Positions 1 to 8,415 of a DNA stretch of 64,000 nt are shown in pieces. The first letter of the stretch is position 1, and every line of letters begins with the position of its first letter. The notes beneath the pieces were generated by a model, which was not told the DNA's origin, searched no databases, and was given only the letters and a program-made list of their open reading frames with translations. Where the stretch lies: positions 496,001 to 560,000 of the forward strand of contig CAWKDN010000001.1 in assembly GCA_963848415.1 (NCBI GenBank). The letters run 5' to 3'. This DNA is from CAVQBC01 sp963848415. GTDB lineage: Bacteria > Actinomycetota > Thermoleophilia > Solirubrobacterales > Solirubrobacteraceae. A program made the position numbers and the translations under genes.

Positions 1-1044
1 GGGACCTACTGGTACCACGTGCACCTGCACGGCTCCACCGAGGAGCAGGTCATGGGCGGCATGTCCGGGCTGCTGGTGGTCGAAGGGCTCGAGCGGCTCC
101 TGCCATCGAGGTTCCGCGGCATACGCCAGCGCGCGCTGGCGCTCCGCGACGTGCAGGTCAACGGCGGCACGATCGCGCTGGGACAGGGCGAGGTCGCGCC
201 CGACAAGCCGTCGACCTGGCTCGTCAATGGCCAACTGCGCCCGAGGCTCTCGCTCGCGCCCGGGGAGACGCAGCTGTGGCGGATCGCCAACGTCGGGGCC
301 GACCTCTTCTACGACGTCGCTCTCGACGGCCACCGCTTCACCGTCGTGGCCGAGGACGGGTCGCCGGTGTGGCGGACGCGCACCGTGCGACACCTGCTCG
401 TGCCGCCCGGCAAGCGCTTCGACGTGCTCGTTCAGGGCGGCGACCGGGGCCGCTACCAATTCCGCTCGCGCCCGTACGACGAGGGCTTCGAGCTCTTACC
501 CGGGAAGCGACTCGCCGACGTGACGGTGCGGGGCAAGCGGCGCACGCGGCTCGCGCTGCCGCGCCGGCTCGCGACCCCGGCGGGGCCGATCACCGGTCGA
601 CCGGTGGCCCGCAAGCGCACGTTCACGTTCTCGTTCGGCACAGGCGCCAACTTCACCGCGCTGATCGACGGCAAGGCGTTCGACCCGAGCGCCATCGGCG
701 TCACGCCGCGCCTCGGCACGATCGAGGAATGGACGCTGCGCAACTCCTCCTCCGAGGACCATCCGTTCCATATTCACGTCAACGACTTCCAGGTCATGAG
801 CGTGAACGGCAAGGCCTATCGCGCGCGCGGGCTCCAAGACGTCGTGGTGATCCCGAAGAACGGCGGCGAGGTTGTCATCCGCAATCGATTCGAGGACTTC
901 ACCGGGCACTTCGTCTTCCACTGCCACATCCTGGGCCACGAGGATGCGGGGATGATGCAGACCGTGCAGGTGCTCGGGCCGGGGCAGCGCCCCACGCCGC
1001 CCCCAGGCGGAGCCCACATGGCGCTCCATGCCGCGCCGTCCTGA
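1..1044 (+). CDS. Multicopper oxidase, 5' end outside window
   Basis: The frame is open from base 1, so the N-terminus is missing; 347 residues are visible. A WYHVHLHG motif at the very start supplies type 2/3 copper histidines. HPFHIHVNDF (from residue 254) and HCHILGHEDAGMM (Cys308 with flanking His, then Met) supply the type 1 and trinuclear ligands, so the copper set of the visible part is intact. The family oxidises phenols, metals or similar substrates and reduces O2 to water, usually outside the cytoplasm. The substrate cannot be told, and any signal peptide is off-window. The tail after the last copper motif is short and Pro/Gly-rich. Family very sure, role unknown. Confidence 0.93.
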   Translation, partial: GTYWYHVHLHGSTEEQVMGGMSGLLVVEGLERLLPSRFRGIRQRALALRDVQVNGGTIALGQGEVAPDKPSTWLVNGQLRPRLSLAPGETQLWRIANVGADLFYDVALDGHRFTVVAEDGSPVWRTRTVRHLLVPPGKRFDVLVQGGDRGRYQFRSRPYDEGFELLPGKRLADVTVRGKRRTRLALPRRLATPAGPITGRPVARKRTFTFSFGTGANFTALIDGKAFDPSAIGVTPRLGTIEEWTLRNSSSEDHPFHIHVNDFQVMSVNGKAYRARGLQDVVVIPKNGGEVVIRNRFEDFTGHFVFHCHILGHEDAGMMQTVQVLGPGQRPTPPPGGAHMALHAAPS

Positions 1045-1141
1045 GTCGGAGACGCCTCCCGCCTCCGCGGACGATGAAGCGACGTGACCCGATCCCGGTG
1101 TCCGGGAGCGCGCCGCTGAAGTAACGCGCTGTGGGCCGGTT

Positions 1142-1444
1142 CTAGGCGCCGGGCGGATGGCCGGGCTTCGGCGTCCCGGGCGCGTCGGACGCCGGCGAGG
1201 GCGGGACCGGCTCAGCGCTCGGCACGGGCGCGTCGGTGCCGGGTGCGCGCGGACCCGTGGCCGTGTCGGGGCTCTTGGCGCCCGGTTCCTTGAGGGCGTC
1301 ACCAGCTCGCTTGGCCTTGTCAGTCACGCTACCGGGGCCCTTGGCGATGTCCTTCAGTTCCTCGGCGTCCGCCTTGACGCTGTCGGTGCCGCCGCGCTGG
1401 TCGATCAGCTGCTGCGCCTTGCGTTGCAGGCTCTTGAAATCCAT
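1142..1444 (-). CDS. Small Rv0909/MT0933-like antitoxin-type protein
   Basis: 100 aa. The start MDFKSLQRKAQQL was chosen because AGGAGG lies 4 bases upstream; the frame stays open further upstream, but that part lacks such a site. The N-terminal ~55 residues are a charged helix (DSVKADAEELKDIAKG then VTDKAKRAGDALKEPG) resembling the small helical MT0933/Rv0909 antitoxin-like proteins of actinobacteria. The C-terminal 45 residues are Pro/Ala/Gly-rich and probably disordered. No toxin-like partner lies next to it, so a toxin-antitoxin role is only a family analogy; it could equally be a small stress protein. Confidence 0.6.
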   Translation of the reverse strand: MDFKSLQRKAQQLIDQRGGTDSVKADAEELKDIAKGPGSVTDKAKRAGDALKEPGAKSPDTATGPRAPGTDAPVPSAEPVPPSPASDAPGTPKPGHPPGA

Positions 1445-1765
1445 GGATCCTCCTGGCTCGCGCGTGTTCGGAGCACTATGACAAGGCGCCCGTTTCGGAT
1501 AGCGGTCCGAGCCGCCAAATCGACTCGCTTGCGACGGCCGTTTTCCGCGGAGCCGCCGACTGCCGTTCGCGAATCTGGGCATCCCAACGGTCCCGATCGG
1601 CCCGTCGTCGAGTACTGCCGCAGAGGCACCACCGGCACTGCGCCAGCTATCGGTTGTCGCGCAACCGCAACTCGCGGCGCCCGCATAACCAACTGGGGGT
1701 TCCAGGCGGAAGGAGCGAGGAGTAGCGACGGCGCCGCATGACGATGCGAATGCCGAGCCCCGCGC
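1445..1765. other. Intergenic stretch, nothing recognised
   Basis: 321 bases between the small antitoxin-like gene and the next minus-strand gene. The open frames here lack a ribosome-binding site and the strong third-position GC bias of neighbouring genes. The part nearest 1445 holds the AGGAGG site of the gene at 1142-1444 and presumably its promoter. No hairpin, repeat or RNA gene is seen. Confidence 0.4.
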
Positions 1766-2065
1766 TCAGTCGTAGCCGGTGAACGGCTCGGTCTCGAACC
1801 GAGTGCCTTTGGCGCGATCCTCGAAAACGTGGGTGATGCGGACCGCGGGCTCGACCCGCTCGACCCGGCTCTCCACCAGCCTGAGGTCGGGGTTGTCGCC
1901 CAAGCCGATGTCGTTCAGCCGCGCGGCCTCGGCCCCGGCAACGTCACCGGGCGTGGGATTGCTCTCAGGGTAAGCGTCTGTGTGGTGCCGGTTGAGGGCC
2001 TGCCAGTGCTCGTCAAACCCCGCCCGTTCGAACGACTCTCGAAGCTCTTGCCGGGTGAATGCCAT
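1766..2065 (-). CDS. Conserved-looking small hypothetical protein
   Basis: 99 aa, starting MAFTRQELRESFERAG. A GGAGGTGGAG sequence a few bases upstream supports the start. The protein is acidic and soluble, with no signal peptide or membrane segment; the first half looks helical and the second half (LRLVESRVERVEPAVRITHVFED) could form strands. Family not recognised. Its upstream side faces a stretch of broken coding sequence. Real by ribosome site and composition, function unknown. Confidence 0.6.
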   Translation of the reverse strand: MAFTRQELRESFERAGFDEHWQALNRHHTDAYPESNPTPGDVAGAEAARLNDIGLGDNPDLRLVESRVERVEPAVRITHVFEDRAKGTRFETEPFTGYD

Positions 2066-2275
2066 GTTCTCTCCACCTCCACTTCACTCCGCTCGATCAC
2101 CCTCGCGGGCACCGCCAACGCTACCTGCTGTCCACAGCGCTCCGTGGCCTTGAATGTGACCAGGCACGTAAGGCACCAAGTTGCCACCGCCCGGAGCTGC
2201 TGCGGCCGAGCACCAGCGGCGAGACCATGTCCTGCACGGTTACCCAGCCCAGGGGGCACTTCCGAACCAAGGCAC

Positions 2276-2823
2276 ACGAGTGACGGTGCCGGCCTGTCTC
2301 GTCGCGTTGCTGCTCTTGTCGACGAGCGAGACGCGACGCACGGCGACGGGTTTCGTCCTGGCGCCGCGATCAGCGGCGACCTTGAGCCCGACGAGGAGGC
2401 CAACAACGCCGCGCTGGACGGGCTCGCTGGGCGCAATCGATGCCGCCTGGACGGCAGGAGCCTCGAGGACTGCAACCGGCTGGAGGTCCGGTTGTGGCTC
2501 GACGGGCCAGCTGGGCCGGAGGGACGGGTGAGCGGTCCACCGCGCGAGCTGGCACTCGACATGAACCGCATCGTGATCGCCAAGGCGAGCCCGACGCCGA
2601 CGGCGCCAACGGACTCGACGCCGCGAGCCGCCTGCACGAGATCGCGATCCAGGCGATCGTCGCCTGCGGCGAGCTCGACGTCGCGATCAAGGTCCGACGC
2701 AGTGCCGAGTTGGCCTACGCGCTTCCGAACGCCACCTACCGCAGCGTGCCCGGCCGCGCGCAACTGCCATACCTAGAGGGCCCGGACGAGATGGCCGCGC
2801 TGATCATGGCCGAAGGTGACTAA
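2276..2823 (+). pseudogene. Frameshifted hypothetical gene remnant
   Basis: Coding character is good in one frame up to about 2584 (LVDERDATHGDGF, then DEEANNAALDGL and ELALDMNRIVIAK). It then continues in the next frame (DGANGLDAASRLHEIAIQAI to the stop at 2823). Adding one G to the AAGG at 2582-2585 would join them into one protein ending AALIMAEGD. No start with a ribosome site is visible at the left end, so the 5' limit is approximate. No family recognised. It is either a decaying gene or a single-base sequence error. Confidence 0.4.
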
Positions 2824-2982
2824 CGGCTGGGCCCCACTTCGTCCTTAGAACAAGCGCTTGTCGCGCAAGGCGGAAGCGAGCGATGACGTCGACCGCAACA
2901 GCCGCCGTTGCTTCTTGGGGTTGCACCGAGGCGTCGCCTCCAGCAGCCCCGCGGAGGGAGCGTCCGCCGCGGAAGTTGCGAT

Positions 2983-3177
2983 CTAGCCGCCGACGTGGTT
3001 CGGGTTGATCGGCGGGCGCGGATCGTCGCGCGGCGGCTCGGCGCTGCCACGAATCTCGGTGGCAAGTGGCTTCGGCCGCGGCGCAAGACCCGGGATCTTG
3101 AGCTTGAACTTGCGACCATCGCTGGTGGCCAGTTCCTGGGGCTTGGGATCAAGCGGTTCGCCGGGGATCGGGCTCAT
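2983..3177 (-). CDS. Possible small Pro-rich hypothetical protein
   Basis: 64 aa, MSPIPGEPLDPKPQE to NPNHVGG. It is rich in Pro, Lys and Arg with no hydrophobic segment, so probably disordered or nucleic-acid binding if real. Third codon positions are GC-biased, but there is no convincing Shine-Dalgarno, and another open frame overlaps on the plus strand. Weak call with no family. Confidence 0.35.
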   Translation of the reverse strand: MSPIPGEPLDPKPQELATSDGRKFKLKIPGLAPRPKPLATEIRGSAEPPRDDPRPPINPNHVGG

Positions 3178-3612
3178 AGGCCCATGCTACTCGCGACCGG
3201 GCCCTAGGTCGCGACGCCACCGTACTTCGGGGCAGGCACTGAGGCACGGCGTCACGACCTCTTGATCGCTGGCGGCTACTCGGTGATCTTCATCCGTCCA
3301 AGGGCGGCTGTGGAGCTCAAAGTCGGCGGAGCTCCCGCAGGTCGACGTCGAGTCTGAGCTCGAGCCTGTCGTACCGTGGCGCCCCGCACCAAGACGTTCA
3401 ACCACGCTCCTCGGGCGGGTGGCAGGCAAGGGCGCTGCGGGCCGGCGAGCTTTGCGGGCCCCTCGCTAACCGTCGCGAACTGCGCCGCGGTGGACGCAAA
3501 GTCGCCGGCGGGTTCCATTGCCTGACAGGACCCGCCCGCCACGGCGCCGATCCCTCGGGCATCCTGGCCTCGACACCCGCCGGCGCCTGCGCGCACCCGC
3601 CATCATGGCCGG
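3178..3612. other. Intergenic stretch, no gene seen
   Basis: About 435 bases ahead of the acyl-CoA dehydrogenase gene. Open frames on the minus strand are low-complexity and lack start signals, so I treat them as chance. The right end should hold the promoter of the gene at 3613, but no clear -10 or operator stands out. No tRNA-like or repeated structure was seen. Confidence 0.4.
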
Positions 3613-4749
3613 ATGGACTTCGACCTCTCCGACGAGCACGACCTGATCCGCCGCACGGTGCGCGACTTCGCCGAGGGCGAGGTCGCGCCGGTGGCCGAGG
3701 CGCTCGACCGCGAGAAGCGCTTCCCGTACGAGCTCGTCGCCCAGATGGGCGAGCTCGGGCTGATGGGCATCCCCTTCCCCGAGGAGTACGGCGGTGGCGG
3801 CGGCGACTCGCTCGGCTACGCGCTGGCCGTCGAGGAGCTGACACGCGTCGACTCGTCGGTGGCGATCACGATGTGCGCGCACACCTCCCTCGGCACGCAG
3901 CCGATCTACCTGTTCGGCAGCGAGGAGCAGAAGCAGCAGTGGCTACCGGAGCTGACCGCCGGGCGCAAGCTGGGCGCCTTCGGGCTGACCGAGCCCGAGG
4001 CCGGCTCGGACGCCGGCAACACCCGCACCCGCGCGCGCCTCGAGGACGGCGAGTGGGTCATCGACGGGGCCAAGCAGTTCATCACCAACGCCGGCACCGA
4101 CGTCTCCGGGCTCGTCTGCATCACCGCGCGCACCGGCGAGGACGATGAGATCTCGAACCTGCTGGTAGAGAACGGGACGCCGGGCTACGAGCAGGGCGAG
4201 CCGTACCGCAAGATGGGCTGGAACGCGTCGGACACGCGGCCGTTGACCTTCGAGGACTGCCGCGTGCCCGAGGAGAACCTGCTCGGCCCGCGCGGCGCCG
4301 GCTTCAAGCAGTTCCTGCACATCCTCGACATCGGCCGCATCGGCGTCGCGGCGATGGGCGTCGGGCTGGCGCAGGGCGCGCTGGACCAGGCGCTCGCCTA
4401 CGCGAAGGAGCGCAGGGCGTTCGGCAAGCCGATCTCCAAGTTCCAGGCGATCCAGATCAAGCTCGCCGACATGGCCACCGAGATCGAGGCCGCGCGGCTG
4501 CTGACCTACAAGGCGGCGAGGCTGAAGGACGCCGGCCGCCCGTTCGGGCTCACCGCCGCCCAGGCCAAGCTCAAGACCGGCCGCCTCGCGGTCCGCTGCA
4601 CCGAGGAGGCCGTCCAGATCCACGGCGGCTACGGCTACATCGAGGAGTACCCGGTGTGCCGCTTCTACCGCGACGCGAAGATCCTCACCATCGGCGAGGG
4701 CACCGACGAGGTCCAGCAGATGGTCATCGCCCGCGCCCTCGGCGCCTGA
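3613..4749 (+). CDS. Acyl-CoA dehydrogenase
   Basis: 378 aa, the usual length. It is a flavoprotein that desaturates acyl-CoA thioesters at the alpha-beta bond and passes electrons to ETF. The N-terminal helical domain begins MDFDLSDEHDLIRRTV. The FAD-binding signature is GAFGLTEPEAGSDAG, the middle beta-domain holds QFITNAGTD, and the C-terminal helical domain has VQIHGGYGYIEEYPVCR. Glu362 in GEGTDE sits at the catalytic-base position of the short/medium-chain family. The start at 3613 gives a normal family N-terminus; an ATG at 3604 is an alternative. A membrane protein gene follows after 16 bases. Substrate chain length cannot be read from sequence. Confidence 0.95.
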   Translation: MDFDLSDEHDLIRRTVRDFAEGEVAPVAEALDREKRFPYELVAQMGELGLMGIPFPEEYGGGGGDSLGYALAVEELTRVDSSVAITMCAHTSLGTQPIYLFGSEEQKQQWLPELTAGRKLGAFGLTEPEAGSDAGNTRTRARLEDGEWVIDGAKQFITNAGTDVSGLVCITARTGEDDEISNLLVENGTPGYEQGEPYRKMGWNASDTRPLTFEDCRVPEENLLGPRGAGFKQFLHILDIGRIGVAAMGVGLAQGALDQALAYAKERRAFGKPISKFQAIQIKLADMATEIEAARLLTYKAARLKDAGRPFGLTAAQAKLKTGRLAVRCTEEAVQIHGGYGYIEEYPVCRFYRDAKILTIGEGTDEVQQMVIARALGA

Positions 4750-4765
4750 GGGCCGCCCGACACGC

Positions 4766-6158
4766 ATGCGCCTGCTCGCCCTGTGGCTCGTGCTGTTCGG
4801 CGTCTACGCGTCGACGGTCGCGATCCCCTCGCTCGGCGCCGCCGACTACGCCGGGGACGAGCCGCACCACCTGATGGTCGCCGTCTCGCTGATCGAGGAC
4901 GGCGACCTGGACGTGGGCGACCAGTACGCCGCGCGCGCGTACGCCGACTGGCTGCCGGGGACGCTGGAGCCCGCGGGCGTGCCGATCCAGGGACGGCTGC
5001 TCGAGCCCCAGGGCCTGGGACTGGCGGCGCTGGTGAGCCCGGCGCTGGCGCTCGGCGGGCCACTGCTCGTCCAGTTGCTGCTGGCCGCCTCGGCGGCGAG
5101 CGGCTTCGCGGCCGCCGCGCTGCTGGCCCGCCGGCTCGTGCCCGAGCCCTACGCCGGCGCCGGCGCGCTGCTGGCCGGGCTCTCCCCGCCGGCCGTCGGC
5201 TGGGCGACCGCCGTCTCACCCGAGCTCGTGGCGGGGACGCTGCTCGCCGGCGCTGCCCTGCTCACCCTGCGGGTCCGCGACGAGCCGCGCCAGCGCTTCG
5301 CCTACGGCGCCGCGATCCTGCTCGCGCTGCTGCCGTGGCTGGGCGCGCGCTACCTGCTGCCGGCGGCGCCGATCGCCTTCGTGCTCGTGCGCTGGTCGCT
5401 CGCCGGGCGCCGTCGGCTGATGGCGCTCGTGGCCGCCGAGGCGCTGTTCGCGTCGCTCGTGATGTACCTGACGCTCAACGAGCGACTCTACGGCGGGCCC
5501 GACGCCGGCCTCCGCCGGGCGGCCCGGGACCGCCGGGACCGGGGCGGACACGCCGCTCGCGTACCTCGAGCGGCTGCCGCGGCTCGCCGAGCTGTTCCTC
5601 GACCGCGGGATCGGGCTGTTGCGCTGGGCCCCGGTCCTGGCGCTGGCCTTCGCCGCGGCGTGGCTGCTGTGGCGCTCGCACCGCGAGCGGATCGCCGCCG
5701 CGATCCCGGCCCGGCGCGAGACAGAGGTCGCCGCCACCTTGCTGCTGGCGGTGTGCGGCGCCCAGCTGCTCTCCGCGGTCTTCCTGGCGCGGTCGCTCAG
5801 CGGGCCCGGCATTCCCGGGGCCGAGCTGGTGGCGGCGCTGCCGTGCGCCGGCGCCCTGGGCGCGTGGGGGCTGCGGCACGCTCCGCGCGCCGGCCTCGCT
5901 CTGGGCGCGCTGACCCTGCTCGCCACCGGCTGGCTGCTCGTGCAGCTGTGGACCGGCACGATCGACGGGTGGAGCGCGGCGGCCGAGTCGCGCGCGCCGT
6001 GGGGGCCGCTGGTCGCCGTCTTCCCCCGCTTCGAGCCCGGCTCCGCGTGGGCGACCGCGGTCAGCGTGGCGCTGGCGGTCGGGCTCGCCGCGCTGGTCGC
6101 GCGCGAGGCGTGGTCGGCGAGCGCCTGGCGGCGTGCGCCGCGGCGGCCGGTGTCCTGA
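4766..6158 (+). pseudogene. GT39-like polytopic membrane protein, frameshifted
   Basis: The first ~245 codons read as a hydrophobic multi-helix protein with a GDEPHHLM motif near residue 33, typical of actinobacterial PMT/ArnT-like (GT39) membrane glycosyltransferases, where an acidic residue in the first loop is catalytic. After LNERLYGG the coding signal moves to the next frame (TPLAYLERLPRLAELFLDRG to the stop at 6158). Dropping one C from the GGGCCC at 5495-5500 restores a continuous ~463-residue protein with about ten membrane segments. It lies 16 bases after the acyl-CoA dehydrogenase gene. It is either a broken gene or a one-base sequence error; the good codon bias on both sides favours recent damage or error. 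Confidence 0.7.
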
Positions 6159-6164
6159 CGGCGG

Positions 6165-6413
6165 TCAGCGAGCGCCGAGCTCGGCGGCGAGCCAGGCCCG
6201 CAGCCGCGGCGGGGCGGCAACCGCGCCGGCGGCCTCGCGCACGGCGCCGCGCGCGGCGCGCTGGCGGCCCAGCGCCGCGGCGAGCGCCGGAGACACCGCC
6301 GCCTGCGCCTCGACCTCGGCGCCGGCGCGGGCGCCGAGGCGACCGTCGGCGTGGGCGGCCAGCATCCATTGCTCGCGCTCGGGGAGCTCGCCGGGGTGCC
6401 GCGCGTGCGTCAT
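6165..6413 (-). CDS. Small anti-sigma-like protein coupled to MeaB
   Basis: 82 aa. Its ATG overlaps the meaB stop (ATGA at 6410-6413), so it is probably translationally coupled to meaB. The layout (LAAHADGRLGARAGAEVEAQ, then an Ala/Arg-rich helix and APPRLRAWLAAEL) follows the pattern of N-terminal anti-sigma domains. It has none of the Cys/His zinc ligands of ZAS proteins and no membrane helix. No sigma factor gene is adjacent. It may be a degenerate anti-sigma relative or a MeaB accessory; the assignment is by pattern only. Confidence 0.5.
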   Translation of the reverse strand: MTHARHPGELPEREQWMLAAHADGRLGARAGAEVEAQAAVSPALAAALGRQRAARGAVREAAGAVAAPPRLRAWLAAELGAR

Positions 6414-7465
6414 GGAACCGCCTCCTGGACCGAGGGACCGCCGTTCTCCTCCGACTCGACGCCCCCGAGCGCCTCCTGATTCCGCTCGCCGAGCGCCGGC
6501 GCGCCCAGTCCGGCCACGCCGCGCGCGAGCAGCTGCGCCGCCGCCGTCGCCGGATCCAGCCGCCGCGCGACCACTGCGTCGAGCAGCTCGCGCACCGCGG
6601 GATCCGCGTCCACGGCGTCCTCGAGCGCCCGGCGCAGACGCACCGTCGCCAGCCCGAGCACCTCGCTGGAGAGGTTGCCGCGCCGGCGCTCGGCGAGGTG
6701 GCCATCCTCCTGCACCCAGGCGCGGTGCTCGGCGAGCCGGGCGTCGAGCTCCTCGACGCCCTCGCCGCGCGTCGCCTCGGTCTTGACGATCGGCACCTTC
6801 CACTCCTGCTCGCGCGCCTCGGCGAGCGAGAGGACGCCGCGGATCTCGCGCACCATCGTGTCGGTCAGCGGGTGGTCGGCCTTGTTGACCACGATGACGT
6901 CGGGGATCTCCATCACCCCCGCCTTCAGCGCCTGGATGGAATCGCCAGAGCCGGGGATCAGCACGAGCACGATCGAGTCGGCGTGGTCGACGACGTCGAC
7001 CTCGGCCTGCCCCACCCCGACCGTCTCGAGGAACACGTCGTCCTTGCCGGCCGCGTCCATCAGCAGCGCCGACTGGAGCGCCGCCTCGGCCATCCCGCCC
7101 AGCGCGCCGCGCGTGGCCATCGAGCGGATGAAGACGCCGGGGTCGAGGAAGTGGTCGGCCAGGCGGATGCGGTCGCCGAGCAGGGCGCCGCCGCGGAACG
7201 GCGAGGAGGGATCGACGGACAGCACCCCGACGGTGCGCCCGGCGGCGCGGCGCAGCGTCAGCAGCGCGCCGATCAGCGTCGACTTGCCGGCCCCGGGCGG
7301 GCCGGTGAAGCCCGTGACCGCCGCCTTGCCGGTGTGCGGGTAGACCGCCCGGACGAGCTCCCACCCCTGCGGGTCGTCGTCCTCGACCAGCGAGATACCG
7401 CGGGCCAGCGCCCGCTTGTCGCCGGCCAGCAGGCGCTCGGCGAGGCTGGGCTTGGCGTCCGCCAT
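6410..7465 (-). CDS. meaB: Methylmalonyl-CoA mutase-associated GTPase MeaB
   Basis: 351 aa. This G3E-family GTPase protects and reloads adenosylcobalamin on methylmalonyl-CoA mutase. The P-loop GPPGAGKST is at residues 55-63. The family blocks VLSVDPSSPF, GDRIRLADH, FLETVGVGQ (switch region) and VVNKAD (base recognition) are all present. The C-terminus has the usual helical arm followed by a short acidic tail. The mutase genes are not in the window. TAGTAT ends 9 bases before the ATG and there is no ribosome site, suggesting a leaderless mRNA whose promoter overlaps that of the divergent acyltransferase gene. Confidence 0.95.
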   Translation of the reverse strand: MADAKPSLAERLLAGDKRALARGISLVEDDDPQGWELVRAVYPHTGKAAVTGFTGPPGAGKSTLIGALLTLRRAAGRTVGVLSVDPSSPFRGGALLGDRIRLADHFLDPGVFIRSMATRGALGGMAEAALQSALLMDAAGKDDVFLETVGVGQAEVDVVDHADSIVLVLIPGSGDSIQALKAGVMEIPDVIVVNKADHPLTDTMVREIRGVLSLAEAREQEWKVPIVKTEATRGEGVEELDARLAEHRAWVQEDGHLAERRRGNLSSEVLGLATVRLRRALEDAVDADPAVRELLDAVVARRLDPATAAAQLLARGVAGLGAPALGERNQEALGGVESEENGGPSVQEAVP

Positions 7466-7474
7466 GCCCCGGCA

Positions 7475-7480
7475 ATACTA
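7475..7480 (-). promoter_or_regulatory. Putative -10 element of meaB (leaderless)
   Basis: TAGTAT on the minus strand ends 9 bases before the meaB ATG at 7465, with no Shine-Dalgarno between. It overlaps the divergent -10 at 7479-7484 in a 28-base intergenic gap. No -35 consensus was recognised. Confidence 0.5.
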
Positions 7481-7484
7481 CGAT
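7479..7484 (+). promoter_or_regulatory. Putative -10 element of the acyltransferase gene (leaderless)
   Basis: TACGAT ends 9 bases before the ATG at 7494. The gap holds no ribosome-binding site, so transcription probably begins at or next to the start codon. It supports the 7494 start over in-frame upstream starts that would lie inside meaB. Confidence 0.5.
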
Positions 7485-7493
7485 CGCCCGACG

Positions 7494-8162
7494 ATGGCCC
7501 AGCTGCTCGCCCCTCCCGCGCCCGCCACCGTGCGTGACGAGCCGCCGCCGCTGCGCGGCGGGCCGCTCGCGCTGGCGCGGTTCATGCGCGCGCAGGGCAT
7601 GCTCAACCATCGCTACGCCCGCCTGCTCGCGCGCTGGGCGTGGCTGCGGCTGCGCTGGCGCGGGCGCCTGGTGACCGACGGGCTGTGCTTCGTCGGCCCC
7701 GGCGTCGAGCTCGAGATCGGCCGCGACGCCACCCTGCGCCTCGGCCGCTGGTCGTGGATCGGCCACGGCACCAAGATCCGCGTGCACGAGGGCGAGGTCT
7801 CGATCGGGGCGAAGTCGGTGCTCGGCCAGGAGTGCACGATCTCGGCCTACCAGCGCATCGAGATCGGCCGCGAGTGCATCGTCGCCGACCGCGTCATGCT
7901 GATCGACTTCGACCACGGCGTCGTCGAGGTCGAGCGCGCGATCCGCCACCAGGGCATCTACAAGCGCGACGTGATCGTGGGCCACAACTGCTGGGTCGGC
8001 TACGGCGCGTGCATCCTGCGCGGCGCCACCGTGGGCGACAACTCCGTGATCGGGACGAGCTCAGTCGTCACCCGCGACCTGCCGGCCAACTCGGTCAGCG
8101 CCGGGGTCCCGGCCCGGGTCCTGCGGATGCGCGAGGCGCCGCGGCGGCTGCGATGGCGGTGA
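7494..8162 (+). CDS. Hexapeptide-repeat acyltransferase (LbH, WcaF/MaT type)
   Basis: 222 aa. An N-terminal basic helical region (about 60 residues) is followed by a left-handed beta-helix of imperfect hexapeptides: VELEIGRDATLRLG, VSIGAKSVLGQECTI, DVIVGHNCWVGYG and ATVGDNSVIGTSSVV. It ends with the cap SVSAGVPARVLR typical of sugar or cell-surface O-acetyltransferases. The loop DFDHGVVEVERAIRHQG carries the likely catalytic His. It probably uses acetyl-CoA; the acceptor is unknown. The start at 7494 follows from the -10 at 7479-7484. The 3' end overlaps the next gene, so the two are likely co-transcribed. Confidence 0.88.
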   Translation: MAQLLAPPAPATVRDEPPPLRGGPLALARFMRAQGMLNHRYARLLARWAWLRLRWRGRLVTDGLCFVGPGVELEIGRDATLRLGRWSWIGHGTKIRVHEGEVSIGAKSVLGQECTISAYQRIEIGRECIVADRVMLIDFDHGVVEVERAIRHQGIYKRDVIVGHNCWVGYGACILRGATVGDNSVIGTSSVVTRDLPANSVSAGVPARVLRMREAPRRLRWR

Positions 8163-8410
8163 GCGACGCCGACATCCGGGCGGCGATCCTCGGCCTGCTC
8201 GACCGCCGCGGCCCCGGCAAGACGATCTGCCCGTCCGACGCCGCGCGAGCGCTGGCCGGCGACGAGGGGTTCCGGGCGCTGATGGCGCCCGTGCGCGCGA
8301 CGGCCGCGGCGCTGCGCGCGGAGGGCGCGCTGGAGGTCACCCAGCGCGGCACGCCGGTCGACCCGGCGACCGCGCGCGGCGCGATCCGGCTGCGGCTGCC
8401 GGCGGGCTGA
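8153..8410 (+). CDS. DUF3253 protein
   Basis: 85 aa. IRAAILGLLDRRGPGKTICP near the start and EVTQRGTPVDPATARGAIRL near the end match DUF3253, a small winged-helix-like family often adjoining unrelated metabolic genes. Two starts are possible: ATG at 8153 inside the acyltransferase end, or GTG at 8159 forming a GTGA overlap with its stop. Function is unknown; a nucleic-acid-binding fold is plausible from the winged-helix pattern. The next gene begins 5 bases after its stop, so it sits in a three-gene operon. Confidence 0.8.
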   Translation: MAVSDADIRAAILGLLDRRGPGKTICPSDAARALAGDEGFRALMAPVRATAAALRAEGALEVTQRGTPVDPATARGAIRLRLPAG

Positions 8411-8415
8411 GCGGC

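Noticed and set aside
1142..1582. 146-residue version of the small antitoxin-like protein
   Set aside because: AGGAGG directly precedes the internal ATG at 1444, and the upstream 46 codons look non-coding.
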